57,923 nucleotides of DNA from NCBI RefSeq assembly GCF_010119545.1, contig NZ_JAAEAA010000023.1, forward strand, positions 1 through 57,923, read 5' to 3'. Made by a program: the position numbers and the translations under genes. The stretch is from Pontibacter fetidus. GTDB taxonomy: Bacteria; Bacteroidota; Bacteroidia; Cytophagales; Hymenobacteraceae. Positions 1 to 8,758 of the stretch are shown one piece after another; position 1 is the stretch's first letter, and each line of letters opens with the position of its first letter. A model generated the notes under the pieces. The model was not told where the DNA came from and ran no database searches. It saw nothing but the letters and a program-made list of their open reading frames with translations.

Positions 1-1
1 G

Positions 2-208
2 GAAAACCGCCTCAAGCTGATGCTGATCCTCTCGGTGGTGTATGCCTTCCTGTTGAGCCTCTTGCAGGCAGAAGAACTCAACCAGCTGCTCCGGCAGGGA
101 TGCCATAGAACAGGAAAGCGGTACCAGAAAGCCCTGATACCGCTTTATCGTGTCCGAACTGCACTCATGCACATCTGGACTCAAGCACAATCCCTAAATT
201 CGGGATGA
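2..208 (+). pseudogene. C-terminal fragment of a possible transposase, cut by the window edge
   Basis: The frame is open from the first bases of the window and runs about 68 codons to a TGA. The visible part has a hydrophobic helix (LMLILSVVYAFLLSLL) followed by a basic tail with HRTGKRY and ALIPLYRVRTALMHIW. This arrangement resembles the C-terminus of IS4-type DDE transposases, where a similar helix follows the catalytic glutamate region; no catalytic residue is visible here. The internal ATG at position 20 is probably not a real start, because the reading frame continues upstream with matching character. It could be the intact end of an IS whose body lies outside the window, or a decayed remnant. 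I saw no clear terminal inverted repeat in the 100 bases after the stop. The family assignment is inference. Confidence 0.4.
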
Positions 209-287
209 CTCATGTTTGTCCTTATGATATAATATTGATAATAATAGTAAAACACTATATAACTGGCACAGTAATTGAATTCGGCAA

Positions 288-309
288 AGTATAGATATTA
301 ACCTATACT
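288..309. promoter_or_regulatory. Inverted repeat AGTATAG/CTATACT just before a start codon
   Basis: A 7-base inverted repeat with an 8-base spacer ends three bases before the ATG at 313. In mRNA it would form a small hairpin over the ribosome-loading region; as DNA it could be an operator. No matching TAnnTTTG box was seen nearby. Confidence 0.3.
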
Positions 310-312
310 ACC

Positions 313-1050
313 ATGAGAAAGCTTCTACTTCCGCTCCTGCTTGTGCTACTGGCGATGCCAGTATTGGTACAAGCTTCTGTATTAACTTTTAGAGCGCCAG
401 CCGGCGAGGCCTTTTACCTGAAACTAAACGGCAAAGTGGTAAACCATACGGCATCAAACTTTGTGCGCGTAGACCACCTGCGCCCGGGCAAGCATTACGT
501 GGAAGTAAAAGTACGTGGCCGCTACCGCGATTATCAACTAGGGACTAAAGTATATGCCCGCCAGGGTTACGAAACAAACTATGGCATTACTGTATCTGAG
601 CGAAAAGGAGCCCTGAAACTACGATTGCTGAGTGAAGTGCCGTTGTTGCCACCGCCGCCGGTCGTAGTTCCACGTGTACCTTACCCGCCAGCAGAGCCCT
701 ACAGACCAGCGCCACCTCGCTACGACGATGACCGTTACGATAACCGTGACCGCTGCGACTACCTGATGAGCCGACAGGATGTAGACCGCTTAGCCGATGC
801 CATGAAAAGCCGTAGCTTCGAGAGTACCAAACTAACTATAGCCCGCGAAGCCCTGCGCAACAGCAGCATACTGGCCGAAGACCTGAAATACCTTCTGCAG
901 CAGTTCGATTATGAGAGCACAAAAGTAGAGTTCGCTAAATTTGCTTATGAGTATGTCTGCGACCGAGAACGATTCTATTATATCTACGATGTCTTCAAAT
1001 TCGACAGCAGCGTGCGAGAGTTGGAAGAATATACCAGCCGGAGGAGGTAA
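313..1050 (+). CDS. DUF4476 domain secreted protein
   Basis: A 245-residue protein. Residues 1-21 form a classic signal peptide (basic n-region MRK, leucine-rich core, VQA cleavage site). Residues 22-110 look like a beta-rich region with PEGA-like character (AGEAFYLKLNGKVVN, RPGKHYVEVKVRGRY). Residues 112-145 form a proline, tyrosine and aspartate-rich linker. The last 95 residues (DYLMSRQDVDRLADAMKSR onward) match the helical DUF4476 family, whose function is unknown and which is common in secreted Bacteroidota proteins. It stands alone: an inverted repeat lies directly upstream and a hairpin terminator about 130 bases downstream. An envelope location is inferred from the signal peptide. The family match is confident, the role is not. 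Confidence 0.8.
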   Translation: MRKLLLPLLLVLLAMPVLVQASVLTFRAPAGEAFYLKLNGKVVNHTASNFVRVDHLRPGKHYVEVKVRGRYRDYQLGTKVYARQGYETNYGITVSERKGALKLRLLSEVPLLPPPPVVVPRVPYPPAEPYRPAPPRYDDDRYDNRDRCDYLMSRQDVDRLADAMKSRSFESTKLTIAREALRNSSILAEDLKYLLQQFDYESTKVEFAKFAYEYVCDRERFYYIYDVFKFDSSVRELEEYTSRRR

Positions 1051-1181
1051 TTATAGTTAGTAAGTTTGGAAGTTAAAAAGTTACAAAGACCTCACAGCGT
1101 CTTTCAGACCTGTGAGCGTCTCGGCAACTATAGAACAATGAATGTGTGTTAAAGTGTTAAGTTAAATAGTTTGTGAAGTAT

Positions 1182-1214
1182 AAAGCCGCTCCAAGTTATG
1201 GAAGCGGCTTTTTC
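1182..1214 (+). terminator. Intrinsic terminator after the DUF4476 gene
   Basis: AAAGCCGCT pairs with AGCGGCTTT over a short loop, followed by a T run. It lies about 130 bases past the stop codon at 1050. Confidence 0.6.
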
Positions 1215-1493
1215 ATTTTAAGTGCCTGCTATGATACAGGTTTCTATAGTTGGTGATATAGTCAGCGTGCTCTGCGTTATATATATGCAATTAACCCACC
1301 CCTAACCCCGCCGAGGAGGGGAGTTTCGTTCTGGAAAATGTAGCTATAAAATTACTGTCATTCTGTTAAGAAACTTGGTGAAAGGTAGGTTCAACCTATG
1401 CTACTGGCCAACAAGATTCTTCCAGAATGACAAAAAAGGATAATGAAACGGCCCTGCTCCCCGGAGGGGTAGGTTTCTACAGTAGCCGACCTA

Positions 1494-1532
1494 ACAAAAA
1501 AGCCGCTCCCGGAGAACTCCGAAAGCGGCCTT
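1494..1532 (-). terminator. Terminator of the DUF4293 gene
   Basis: Read on the minus strand, a GC-rich hairpin (GCCGCTTTCGG...CCGGGAGCGGC) ends in six T. It lies about 55 bases beyond the stop codon at 1586. Confidence 0.65.
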
Positions 1533-1585
1533 ATAACTATAGTTCAGAATTAATTTTCTAACTTTTTAACTTCCAAACTTTCTAA

Positions 1586-2086
1586 CTAGCGTAGTCTATC
1601 TACCGACCTCACCAGGTCTTCGTCGCGTTTGATGAAGCGGTTGGCCAGGGCGTTAAGCAACAACCCAAGCATCGGCATGTAAAAACCAGCTTCGTACGAA
1701 CCATTGTCTGTACCTTTTATCATTTCGTTGCCAACGTAAGCAGCATAGTAAAAAGATGTACCAAAAAGCGCAGCCAGCACTAATGTGTTCAGTAAGCCAA
1801 GTTTCATCTGGTTCAGGCGGTTACGGAACTGGAAGATCTCTACCAACGCAATAACGGCAGCAACTATAGCCAAAATCCCGATCGCAAAAGCGCTTTTTGA
1901 TGGAACCATCCCTGCCGCCGCAGCATCGCCATTCATATTTAACATCTGCGATTTCAGCTCCCAGGCAGTAAGCACTATCGTTTCGCCGGTGACAGCATCG
2001 GTTTTAGACCACAACGGTAAAAACAGCATCGAGATAACGGCCAGTACCAGCAGGAACAGAAATACGGATTGAATTCTTTGTATCAT
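1586..2086 (-). CDS. DUF4293 family membrane protein
   Basis: A 166-residue protein with four hydrophobic segments, at about residues 6-27 (SVFLFLLVLAVISMLFLPLW), 66-85, 96-116 and 136-150. The opening MIQRIQSVFLFLLV and the four-helix layout match DUF4293, an uncharacterised inner-membrane family of Bacteroidota. It is transcribed divergently from the thiolase with a 62-base gap holding a good minus-strand -7 box. Its C-terminus (DRLR) and TAG stop lie at the edge of a dispersed AAGTT-type repeat. The function is unknown and no catalytic motif is visible. Confidence 0.8.
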   Translation of the reverse strand: MIQRIQSVFLFLLVLAVISMLFLPLWSKTDAVTGETIVLTAWELKSQMLNMNGDAAAAGMVPSKSAFAIGILAIVAAVIALVEIFQFRNRLNQMKLGLLNTLVLAALFGTSFYYAAYVGNEMIKGTDNGSYEAGFYMPMLGLLLNALANRFIKRDEDLVRSVDRLR

Positions 2087-2116
2087 GTGTAGGTTAATTT
2101 AACTTGCAAAGCATTG

Positions 2117-2124
2117 CAAAATTA
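2117..2124 (-). promoter_or_regulatory. -7 box for the DUF4293 gene
   Basis: On the minus strand the sequence is TAATTTTG, a match to the Bacteroidota -7 consensus TAnnTTTG, about 30 bases before the ATG at 2086. A clear -33 TTG at the usual spacing was not seen. Confidence 0.4.
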
Positions 2125-2148
2125 GACAAAGACCTGTAAAACTAAAAT

Positions 2149-3348
2149 ATGAATACTGCTTACATTGTAGATATAGTCAGAACACCCGTCGGAAAGTTTG
2201 GCGGAAGCCTTAGTACAGTGCGCCCGGATGATATGGCAGCCTTTATTTTAAAGGAGCTGATGGCCCGAAATCCGCAGGTTGCCCCGGAGTTGATTGAAGA
2301 CGTAGTGCTGGGTGCCGCTAACCAGGCCGGCGAAGATAACCGCAACGTTGCGCGTATGGCGCTGCTGTTGGCTGGCTTACCCTTGCAAATTGGTGGTGTT
2401 ACCGTTAACAGGCTTTGCGCGTCAGGTTTACAGGCCATTATGGATGCCAGCCGGGCTATTAAAAGCGGCGACGGCGACGTATACCTGGCAGGCGGCGTAG
2501 AAAGCATGACCCGCGCGCCGTTTGTAATGGCAAAAGCTGAAACTGCCTGGTCGCGTACTCCTGAGATTTACGATACAACGATAGGCTGGCGCTTTACAAA
2601 CCCTGCTTTATCTAAACTGCACCACCCGTTTGCCATGGGCGAGACGGCCGAAAACGTGGCCGAGCGCGAAGGTGTTTCACGTGAAGCGCAGGACGAATTT
2701 GCCTATAACTCGCAGATAAAGTATAAAGCAGCACACGAAGCCGGCAAGTTTAAAGATGAGATAATTGCTTATCCGGTGCCACAGCGCAAGTCCGATCCTG
2801 TTATTTTCGATACAGACGAACATCCACGCTTATCAACTATAGAAAAGTTAGGCCAGCTGGCTCCGGCCTTTAAAAAAGGTGGTAGTGTAACGGCGGGTAA
2901 CTCGTCGGGTATAAACGATGGTGCCGCAGCTTCGCTTATAGTTAGAGAAGAAACCGTAAACCGATTGGGCTTAACACCAATGGCGCGCGTAGTTTCGGTG
3001 GCAGTAGCTGGGGTAGAGCCAAGCCATATGGGTATGGGACCGGTGCCGGCAACTCTAAAAGCACTTAAAAGAGCAGGCTTAACTATAAACGACATCGGGC
3101 TGGCCGAAATTAACGAAGCCTTTGCCGCGCAGGCTATACCTTGCGTGCAGCAACTGGGCATCGATCCGGCTATAGTTAACGTGAATGGTGGTTCTATTGC
3201 CATTGGTCACCCGCTGGGGGCAAGTGGCACCCGTATTTCGGCAACCCTACTGCACGAAATGAAACGCCGCGAAAATGTGCGTTATGGCCTGGCTACCATG
3301 TGTGTAGGGGTTGGGCAGGGGGCAGCCATCATTTACGAAAAAGTGTAG
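2149..3348 (+). CDS. Acetyl-CoA C-acyltransferase (thiolase), closest to the 3-oxoadipyl-CoA thiolase type
   Basis: A 399-residue type II thiolase, full length. The nucleophile is Cys90 in NRLCASG, and the other catalytic residues are His354 in GHPLGASG and Cys385 in CVGVGQG. It catalyses thiolytic cleavage of 3-ketoacyl-CoA, or the reverse condensation, in the cytoplasm. The run around residues 57-70 (NQAGEDNRNVARMALLLAG), GGVESMTRAPFVM and TTIGWRF are typical of PcaF/PaaJ enzymes acting on 3-oxoadipyl-CoA. However, no other aromatic degradation gene is nearby, so a general beta-oxidation role is equally possible. It is monocistronic, with a strong terminator 20 bases past the stop. The fold and activity class are confident; the substrate is inference. 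Confidence 0.9.
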   Translation: MNTAYIVDIVRTPVGKFGGSLSTVRPDDMAAFILKELMARNPQVAPELIEDVVLGAANQAGEDNRNVARMALLLAGLPLQIGGVTVNRLCASGLQAIMDASRAIKSGDGDVYLAGGVESMTRAPFVMAKAETAWSRTPEIYDTTIGWRFTNPALSKLHHPFAMGETAENVAEREGVSREAQDEFAYNSQIKYKAAHEAGKFKDEIIAYPVPQRKSDPVIFDTDEHPRLSTIEKLGQLAPAFKKGGSVTAGNSSGINDGAAASLIVREETVNRLGLTPMARVVSVAVAGVEPSHMGMGPVPATLKALKRAGLTINDIGLAEINEAFAAQAIPCVQQLGIDPAIVNVNGGSIAIGHPLGASGTRISATLLHEMKRRENVRYGLATMCVGVGQGAAIIYEKV

Positions 3349-3367
3349 ATAAAATATTTTTAACTAT

Positions 3368-3402
3368 AAAACCCCGTTTCTGGTAGCAGAAGTGGGGTTT
3401 TT
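3368..3402 (+). terminator. Intrinsic terminator after the thiolase gene
   Basis: AAACCCCGTTTCT pairs with AGAAGTGGGGTTT (with G-T pairs), followed by a T-rich tail. It starts about 20 bases after the stop. Confidence 0.75.
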
Positions 3403-3488
3403 GCTTTTTATAGTTGGCGAATGGAACTATAGTTGATGAAACTGGCACTGCCTTTGTATATAGCAAAACAACATATTAACTGAAGCTT

Positions 3489-3905
3489 ATGAAAAAGGTA
3501 TTCACCATCGTATTGGTAGCAGTGCTGGCTATAGTTGGCCAGCAAGCCATGGCACAGGGTAACAGCAACGCACGTAGCAAAAGACCCGAATTTGTAAACG
3601 AAAAGCACCGCGCACACGCCGAGTGGAAGCGTGAAAAAGAGCATAACAAGAAATATAAAAAGCATAAAAAACACGACCACGACGACGATTACCGTTGGGA
3701 ACGTGACGATGACCACAGAAGGGACGATGACCGCGACAGAAGAGTAGGGGATAGAAGAGATTACCCTTGGGAGCGAACTACGGAGCAACGCAGAACGGAA
3801 GAAAGACGTCGTGTAGAAGAACAGCGCCGCCGTGAGGAGCAAAGACGTGAAGATGGAGACCGTTCAATTCGTGACGTAATACTTAGAAGAACAGGTGGCA
3901 ATTAA
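3489..3905 (+). CDS. Small secreted, extremely charged protein (Asp/Arg/His-rich), unknown family
   Basis: A 138-residue protein. Residues 1-23 are a signal peptide ending in AMAQ. The mature part is almost entirely charged: a Lys/His block (KKYKKHKKHDHDDD), an Asp/Arg/His block (ERDDDHRRDDDRDRR), and a Glu/Arg block with a repeated EERRRVEEQRRREEQRRE pattern that could form a long single helix. There is no cysteine in the mature protein and almost no hydrophobic core, so it is probably extended or disordered. I do not recognise a family. Metal binding through the His/Asp clusters, or nucleic-acid or polyanion binding, are guesses. It is a single gene between two terminators; the signal peptide and ATG support it being real. 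Confidence 0.65.
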   Translation: MKKVFTIVLVAVLAIVGQQAMAQGNSNARSKRPEFVNEKHRAHAEWKREKEHNKKYKKHKKHDHDDDYRWERDDDHRRDDDRDRRVGDRRDYPWERTTEQRRTEERRRVEEQRRREEQRREDGDRSIRDVILRRTGGN

Positions 3906-3986
3906 TAAACTATAGAAACTGGTATAGTTGCGTCAACAATTTAATAATGCAGCTGCCCGGTTCTTAAAAATACCTAACAGTGCCCC

Positions 3987-4021
3987 AAAGCCCGGTTATA
4001 CTTTGTGTAGCCGGGCTTTTT
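3987..4021 (+). terminator. Intrinsic terminator after the charged secreted protein
   Basis: AAAGCCCGG pairs with CCGGGCTTTT around a 15-base loop and a T run follows. It lies about 80 bases past the stop codon. Confidence 0.7.
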
Positions 4022-4071
4022 ATACGCTATAGTTTGTGTGCAGCTTTAAAAGGAAATCCTAACTTTGTTGC

Positions 4072-4836
4072 ATGCGGTATTTCTTAGAGATCGCCTACGA
4101 CGGCACACGTTTTCATGGATGGCAGGTACAGCCCAATGCTATTTCGGTGCAGGAAGTGCTGGACGATTGCCTGAGTAAAATATTGCGCGAAACGATAAAC
4201 ACAACAGGCAGCGGCCGCACCGACACCGGCGTACATGCCAGCCAGCAGTTCGTACATTTCGATGCAGCACAACACCTGGACCCACAGCATATCGTTTACC
4301 GCCTCAACCGCATCCTGCCCGACGATATTTCTGCCTATAGTTTACACCTGGTGCCTCACGAAGCGCATGCCCGTTACGATGCCTTTGCCCGCACTTATCA
4401 TTACCACATCACGCTCCGCAAAGATCCTTTTAAGCGCTACTACGCCTGGTACCACAGCAAGCCTTTGGATGTGGAACTGATGAACGAAGCCGCAACTATA
4501 TTGCTGAAGTATGAGGATTTTACCACCTTCAGCAAAGTAAAAGGCGATACCAAACATTACCGCTGTAACATGTACGAAGCTTACTGGGAGCAAAAGGGCC
4601 ATGAGCTGATCTTCACAATTCGGGCAAACCGGTTTTTGCGTGGCATGGTGCGGCTTATAGTTGGTGCGCTGGCAGATGTTGGTCGTGGCAAACTGACTAT
4701 AGCAGATTTCGAAAACATTATTGCCAGCCAGGACAGGAGCCAGGCCAGCGGCGCGGCGCCATCCGAAGGGCTTTACCTGGCCAAGGTTGAGTACCCGGAG
4801 CATTTATTCCAGAACATCACCCAAATCAAACTATAA
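4072..4836 (+). CDS. truA: tRNA pseudouridine(38-40) synthase TruA
   Basis: A 254-residue protein of normal length for TruA. It isomerises uridines 38, 39 and 40 in the anticodon arm of tRNAs to pseudouridine. The catalytic aspartate is Asp51 in the GSGRTDTGVHA motif. The N-terminal RYFLEIAYDGTRFHGWQVQ and the C-terminal FLRGMVRLIVGALADVGRG segments are both diagnostic. The next gene starts six bases after the stop, so the two are probably cotranscribed although functionally unrelated. Confidence 0.95.
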   Translation: MRYFLEIAYDGTRFHGWQVQPNAISVQEVLDDCLSKILRETINTTGSGRTDTGVHASQQFVHFDAAQHLDPQHIVYRLNRILPDDISAYSLHLVPHEAHARYDAFARTYHYHITLRKDPFKRYYAWYHSKPLDVELMNEAATILLKYEDFTTFSKVKGDTKHYRCNMYEAYWEQKGHELIFTIRANRFLRGMVRLIVGALADVGRGKLTIADFENIIASQDRSQASGAAPSEGLYLAKVEYPEHLFQNITQIKL

Positions 4837-4842
4837 AATTCT

Positions 4843-6150
4843 ATGCAACTAGAAGAAGACCATCGTGGGCCGCATTTAAACGGTAAACACCTGCGGCCAG
4901 AAAGTTTAATGATGAGTTACGGGTACAACCCCGAGTGGTCAGAAATGGCCGTAAAAGCTCCCATCTACCAAACATCCACCTTTGTTTTTAAGAACGCGGA
5001 AGAAGGCAAGGCATTTTTTGAACTGGCTTACGGTCTGCGCACCAAAGATGCTGAAGAGCAAATGGGCCTTATCTATAGCCGCCTCAACAACCCCGACCTC
5101 GAAATTTTAGAGAACCGCCTGCGTTTTTGGGATGGTGCCCAGGATGCAGCCGTTTTTGCAAGCGGTATGGCTGCCATTAGCACCATGCTGCTGGCCCTGC
5201 TGAAGCCCGGCGATGTTATCCTGCACAGCGAGCCGATCTATGGCGGCTCCGATTACTACATCAAAAATATCCTGCCAAAGTTCGGTATTCAAAGTATAGG
5301 CTTCCGGGCCAACATGGAAGCCGAGGAAGTGGAGAAACTGCTGGAAGAATCTGGTGTAGCCGATAAACTGGCCATGATTTACATCGAAACGCCTGCCAAC
5401 CCAACCAACCACCTTGTAGACATTGAAGCCTGCGCTGCCTTAGCCAGAAAATATTCTACAGCTGATAAAAAAGTTATAGTTGCTGTCGATAATACCTTCC
5501 TGGGTCCGTTGTTCTGTCACCCGCTTAAGCACGGCGCTGATTTGCTGGTTTACTCGGCTACCAAATACATAGGCGGCCACTCCGACCTTATTGCCGGTGC
5601 CTGTTTAGGCTCTGCGGAGCTAATGAAACAAGTAAAAGCCATGCGTACATTTATGGGTTCTATGGCAAGCCCGTGGACCGGCTGGATGCTGATGCGATCG
5701 CTGGAGACCCTGAAGATACGTATGGAAGCACAGGCACGCGGCGCAGAAAGTGTAGCGGAATACCTTAAAAACCACCCGAAAGTAGACCGCATTTATTATT
5801 TAGGCGATTTGCAGAACAACCCACACCAACAGGCCATTTACGAAAAGCAATGCCTGTCGGCGGGCTCTATGATCTCGTTTGATATTAAAGGTGGCGAAAA
5901 AGAAGCCTTTACTTTCCTGAACAGCCTGCGCCTGATAAAACTGGCTGTAAGCTTAGGCGGTACCGAATCGCTGGCCGAGCACCCGGCCTCTATGACGCAC
6001 TCCGATATATCCCCAGCCGACCGTGCGGTGATGGGAATTGGCGAAGGCATGGTCCGTATTTCGGTAGGTGTGGAGCACCCTGACGATATCATAAACGACA
6101 TTGAACAGGCATTAGAAAAAGTGCAGGCAAGTGTAAGCAGCTATGCTTAA
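4843..6150 (+). CDS. Cystathionine gamma-synthase family PLP enzyme
   Basis: A 435-residue fold-type I PLP enzyme of the Cys/Met metabolism family. The cofactor lysine is Lys241 in YSATKYIGGHSD, and other family signatures are YSRLNNPD (79-86), FASGMAAI and TPANPTN (183-189). The late SLGGTESLAEHPASMTH segment is where substrate specificity is set and is shared by gamma-synthases, gamma-lyases and O-acetylhomoserine sulfhydrylases. It is slightly longer than classic MetB (about 390) because of an N-terminal extension and an insert near residues 60-75. The exact reaction cannot be fixed from the sequence alone. It is linked to truA by a six-base gap. Confidence 0.85.
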   Translation: MQLEEDHRGPHLNGKHLRPESLMMSYGYNPEWSEMAVKAPIYQTSTFVFKNAEEGKAFFELAYGLRTKDAEEQMGLIYSRLNNPDLEILENRLRFWDGAQDAAVFASGMAAISTMLLALLKPGDVILHSEPIYGGSDYYIKNILPKFGIQSIGFRANMEAEEVEKLLEESGVADKLAMIYIETPANPTNHLVDIEACAALARKYSTADKKVIVAVDNTFLGPLFCHPLKHGADLLVYSATKYIGGHSDLIAGACLGSAELMKQVKAMRTFMGSMASPWTGWMLMRSLETLKIRMEAQARGAESVAEYLKNHPKVDRIYYLGDLQNNPHQQAIYEKQCLSAGSMISFDIKGGEKEAFTFLNSLRLIKLAVSLGGTESLAEHPASMTHSDISPADRAVMGIGEGMVRISVGVEHPDDIINDIEQALEKVQASVSSYA

Positions 6151-6575
6151 TATTAGATTACAACTAATATTGATCTACATTTAATATCTCTATCAATTTA
6201 AAGAGTAAACTATAGGTTAGATAAACTTCTACTCCTCCAGAGGTATTAGGGGTGGCTGAGATGAGTAAAGTTGAATTACCGGCAAAAGAGCCGCAGCTGT
6301 AAAGTTGCGGCTCTTTTGTTTTTAGAAATTCAATTAATTATATATTTATTATAATGATTTTTATAAATAGTTGAAACCAATAAGCTGCGTTATCGTTGGG
6401 GTATATAAGTAAAATTATATATGCGTGTGTGCAGGTGAGTTGAAATACATCATACGGAGGCTGTTTAGTAAAGTATACATCCTGCTCAGGTAAAATTTCT
6501 TCTATTACCATTTGCTGCCACAGCTATTGTCTTTTTACTGCCGCGACCCAATTCCATAACCCTAATACCGAGTAC
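6151..6575. other. Non-coding gap with a terminator
   Basis: It contains a degenerate CCTCC...AGGGGTGG repeat (about 6230-6258), the terminator at 6284-6324, one CTATAG, and AT-rich DNA that probably carries the promoter of the next gene. No ORF of interest was seen. Confidence 0.6.
6284..6324 (+). terminator. Strong intrinsic terminator
   Basis: AAAAGAGCCGCAGC pairs with GTTGCGGCTCTTTT around a six-base loop and is followed by a T-rich tail. It ends the truA/PLP enzyme unit. Confidence 0.8.
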
Positions 6576-8684
6576 ATGCAGGCACCTTTACACCCCCAAA
6601 CTGCAATTCGTATCCTGAAATCGCTTGTGCGCCTGGTAAGTTCCCATGGGGCAGGCAAATCCTTTCTGATAACCATACTTATACTCTCTGCAACTATGGC
6701 CCAGGCATCCCACTTCAGGTATGGGAATGTTAGCTGGCGATGGGTAAGTGGCAATACCGTTGAGTTTAAAATAAGCCAGTCGTGGCGGTATACGGCCTTT
6801 TATGCAGAGCAGGGACAGCTGGTTAACCCGGGAGATTTTAATTTTGGCGATGGCACGCATGCAGCTATTCAGTTAGAGGTAACAGCAGTTAACAAAACAG
6901 ACGACTGGATGTATGGCGAAGCAATCCTGACCAAAACCTATAGTTCAGCAGGCAACTTTACGGCTAATTTTACAGGCTGCTGCCGTGTAGGCGAACTCAA
7001 AAATAATCCCGAAGGCAGCTGGAACCTGCAAACTATAGTTACGATTGGCAATGGCAACAGCGCACCAGTTACCACACTACCTGCTATCGTTAACCTGCCG
7101 CACAGTAAACCAGATGCTGCTTTCCGAATGCCGGTAACAGACCCGGATGGCGATGCACTTACGTTTAGGCTGGCAAACCAGCAGGAAATGGGCGGTGGCG
7201 TTAACCCTGAAGGCCTGTCCGTAAATTCATCAACCGGTATAGTTTCTTTTGGTACGGCAGGTAAAACAGCTGGTGATTTGTATAACGCCGCTATCACTGT
7301 TACCGACAGCCGCGGTGCCAGCGTCACTACCGATTTCGTGATCAAAATTACAGAGCAGTCTACGCCACCGGTATTCGATTATAGTATAACCCCCGCCAAC
7401 CAAACAGTTTACCAGGTAGTACCCGGGCAGCAGTTAAAATTTACGGTTAAAGCCCATGACTCCGACCCGGCAGATAAGGTAACCTTACAAGCAACGGGTC
7501 TGCCATCAGGCGCAGCACTTACTCCGGCCCTGCCAGTTGCCAACAACCCAGTACAAAGCAACTTCTCCTGGACTCCGACAGCCGACAACCTGGGCGTACA
7601 TGTCATCAATTTTATAGCACAGGATCTGAAAGGTGTACAAACCACTTCTTCCGTAACGATACAGGTAAGCTACAAACCTAAATTTGATATGCCGCCAACG
7701 CCAGCAGCTAACAGCTATACTTTTGCAGCGCCCGGCCAAACTATAACCTTTACACTGCAAGCCTCAGATCCGGACGCAACCGATAAAGTAAAACTGGTGG
7801 AACTGACCGGACTACCTGCCGGTGTAGCAACCTTGCCAACTACAATGGCGAACCCGGTGCAGATGCAGGTAACCTGGAAACCTGAAACAAAAAACTGGGG
7901 CGTAAATACCATCACCGCAAAAGCCCGCGATACCCACAACGACGAGGTAAGCCATAGTTTCAGGATTGTGGTCAATACCCCACCAACGTTTACATCTCGT
8001 CCGCAGGAAATACCGTTGGCAGCTGGCTATAGTTTTAAGTATGAAATTGCTGTGCAGGATGATGATTTGGCGTATGGGGATAAGCTGGAAGTGATGGCGA
8101 AGCAATTGCCCGGCTGGCTTACGCTGGAAGACAAGGGAAGCGGCAAAGCGATACTTACCGGAACGCCAACTATAAATGATATAGGTGAGCATACTATAAA
8201 CTTAGTAGCAGAAGACAAATGGCACCACAACGGCGGCCTGGCCGAGCAAAATTTTACACTTACCGTTACCGACCCACGTTGCGGCGATACAAATGAAAAG
8301 GTACTTATCTGCCATGCTGGGCAAACGCTGTGTGTAGAGGCAAACAAAGTACAAGAGCACCTGGACCACGGCTGTTATATCGGCTCCTGCAACCCCGATG
8401 ATGTACCAATAGACCCGCTGGAGTTAGAGACTAAACTGATTGCTTACCCTAATCCGTTTAGCGCTGCCACCACGCTGGCGTTTACCTTACCCGAAGCCGG
8501 AAAGTATACACTGGAACTGCTGGACATAAAAGGCACCCGGGTAACTATATTGCAACAGGGCGACGGCAATAAAGGCCAGTATTTTATGCATGAGGCTACA
8601 GCAGAGAAACTAAAAGCCGGCATTTACCTGGTGCGCCTGATAACCGCTACACAGGTACAGCACGTAAAGGTGGTAAAACAGTAG
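6576..8684 (+). CDS. Secreted Ig/cadherin-like repeat protein with T9SS sorting domain
   Basis: A 702-residue surface or secreted protein. A signal peptide follows an unusually long n-region; its core (FLITILILSATMAQA) lies near residues 30-44. A GTG codon at residue 18 is an alternative start. Next comes an N-terminal domain beginning SHFRYGNVSWRW, then about four repeated beta-sandwich domains of putative-Ig/cadherin type carrying DPDGDALTF, DSDPADKVTL, DPDATDKVKL and DDLAYGDKLEV motifs. A short cysteine-rich module follows (VLICHAGQTLCVEANKVQ ... HLDHGCYIGSC), recurring in Bacteroidota exoproteins. The last 80 residues are a type A T9SS sorting domain starting AYPNPFSAATTLAF. It is probably exported by SecYEG, then the type IX system. 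The ligand is unknown. Confidence 0.85.
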   Translation: MQAPLHPQTAIRILKSLVRLVSSHGAGKSFLITILILSATMAQASHFRYGNVSWRWVSGNTVEFKISQSWRYTAFYAEQGQLVNPGDFNFGDGTHAAIQLEVTAVNKTDDWMYGEAILTKTYSSAGNFTANFTGCCRVGELKNNPEGSWNLQTIVTIGNGNSAPVTTLPAIVNLPHSKPDAAFRMPVTDPDGDALTFRLANQQEMGGGVNPEGLSVNSSTGIVSFGTAGKTAGDLYNAAITVTDSRGASVTTDFVIKITEQSTPPVFDYSITPANQTVYQVVPGQQLKFTVKAHDSDPADKVTLQATGLPSGAALTPALPVANNPVQSNFSWTPTADNLGVHVINFIAQDLKGVQTTSSVTIQVSYKPKFDMPPTPAANSYTFAAPGQTITFTLQASDPDATDKVKLVELTGLPAGVATLPTTMANPVQMQVTWKPETKNWGVNTITAKARDTHNDEVSHSFRIVVNTPPTFTSRPQEIPLAAGYSFKYEIAVQDDDLAYGDKLEVMAKQLPGWLTLEDKGSGKAILTGTPTINDIGEHTINLVAEDKWHHNGGLAEQNFTLTVTDPRCGDTNEKVLICHAGQTLCVEANKVQEHLDHGCYIGSCNPDDVPIDPLELETKLIAYPNPFSAATTLAFTLPEAGKYTLELLDIKGTRVTILQQGDGNKGQYFMHEATAEKLKAGIYLVRLITATQVQHVKVVKQ

Positions 8685-8741
8685 TGCTTCGCTATACCTG
8701 CCGCTGCAAAATTACGGCTGCTTTAGTCCGTTAAAAACACT

Positions 8742-8749
8742 TACCTTTG
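8742..8749 (+). promoter_or_regulatory. -7 box of the ABC transporter gene
   Basis: TACCTTTG matches TAnnTTTG. The longest possible ORF would start inside this box (TTG at 8747), so translation must begin downstream. Confidence 0.5.
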
Positions 8750-8758
8750 CGTCTGGTT

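Larger units (their letters stand above)
1051..1585. repeat. Non-coding stretch carrying several degenerate dispersed repeats
   Basis: No credible gene is seen. The stretch holds an AAGTTTGGAAGTTAAAAAG-type repeat right after the upstream stop (about 1059-1082), a hairpin at 1182-1214, two GC-rich copies of the CCCC...GGGG family (about 1291-1325 and 1449-1474), a 'TCATTCTG...' element (about 1358-1436), a minus-strand terminator (1494-1532), and a second, inverted copy of the AAGTT repeat (about 1555-1588) that runs into the stop codon of the next gene. Three CTATAG palindromes also occur. Confidence 0.7.

Noticed and set aside
6151..6575. A riboswitch upstream of the secreted protein or the PLP enzyme
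   Set aside because: No known aptamer core (SAM, cobalamin, TPP and similar) could be recognised; the hairpins are terminators.
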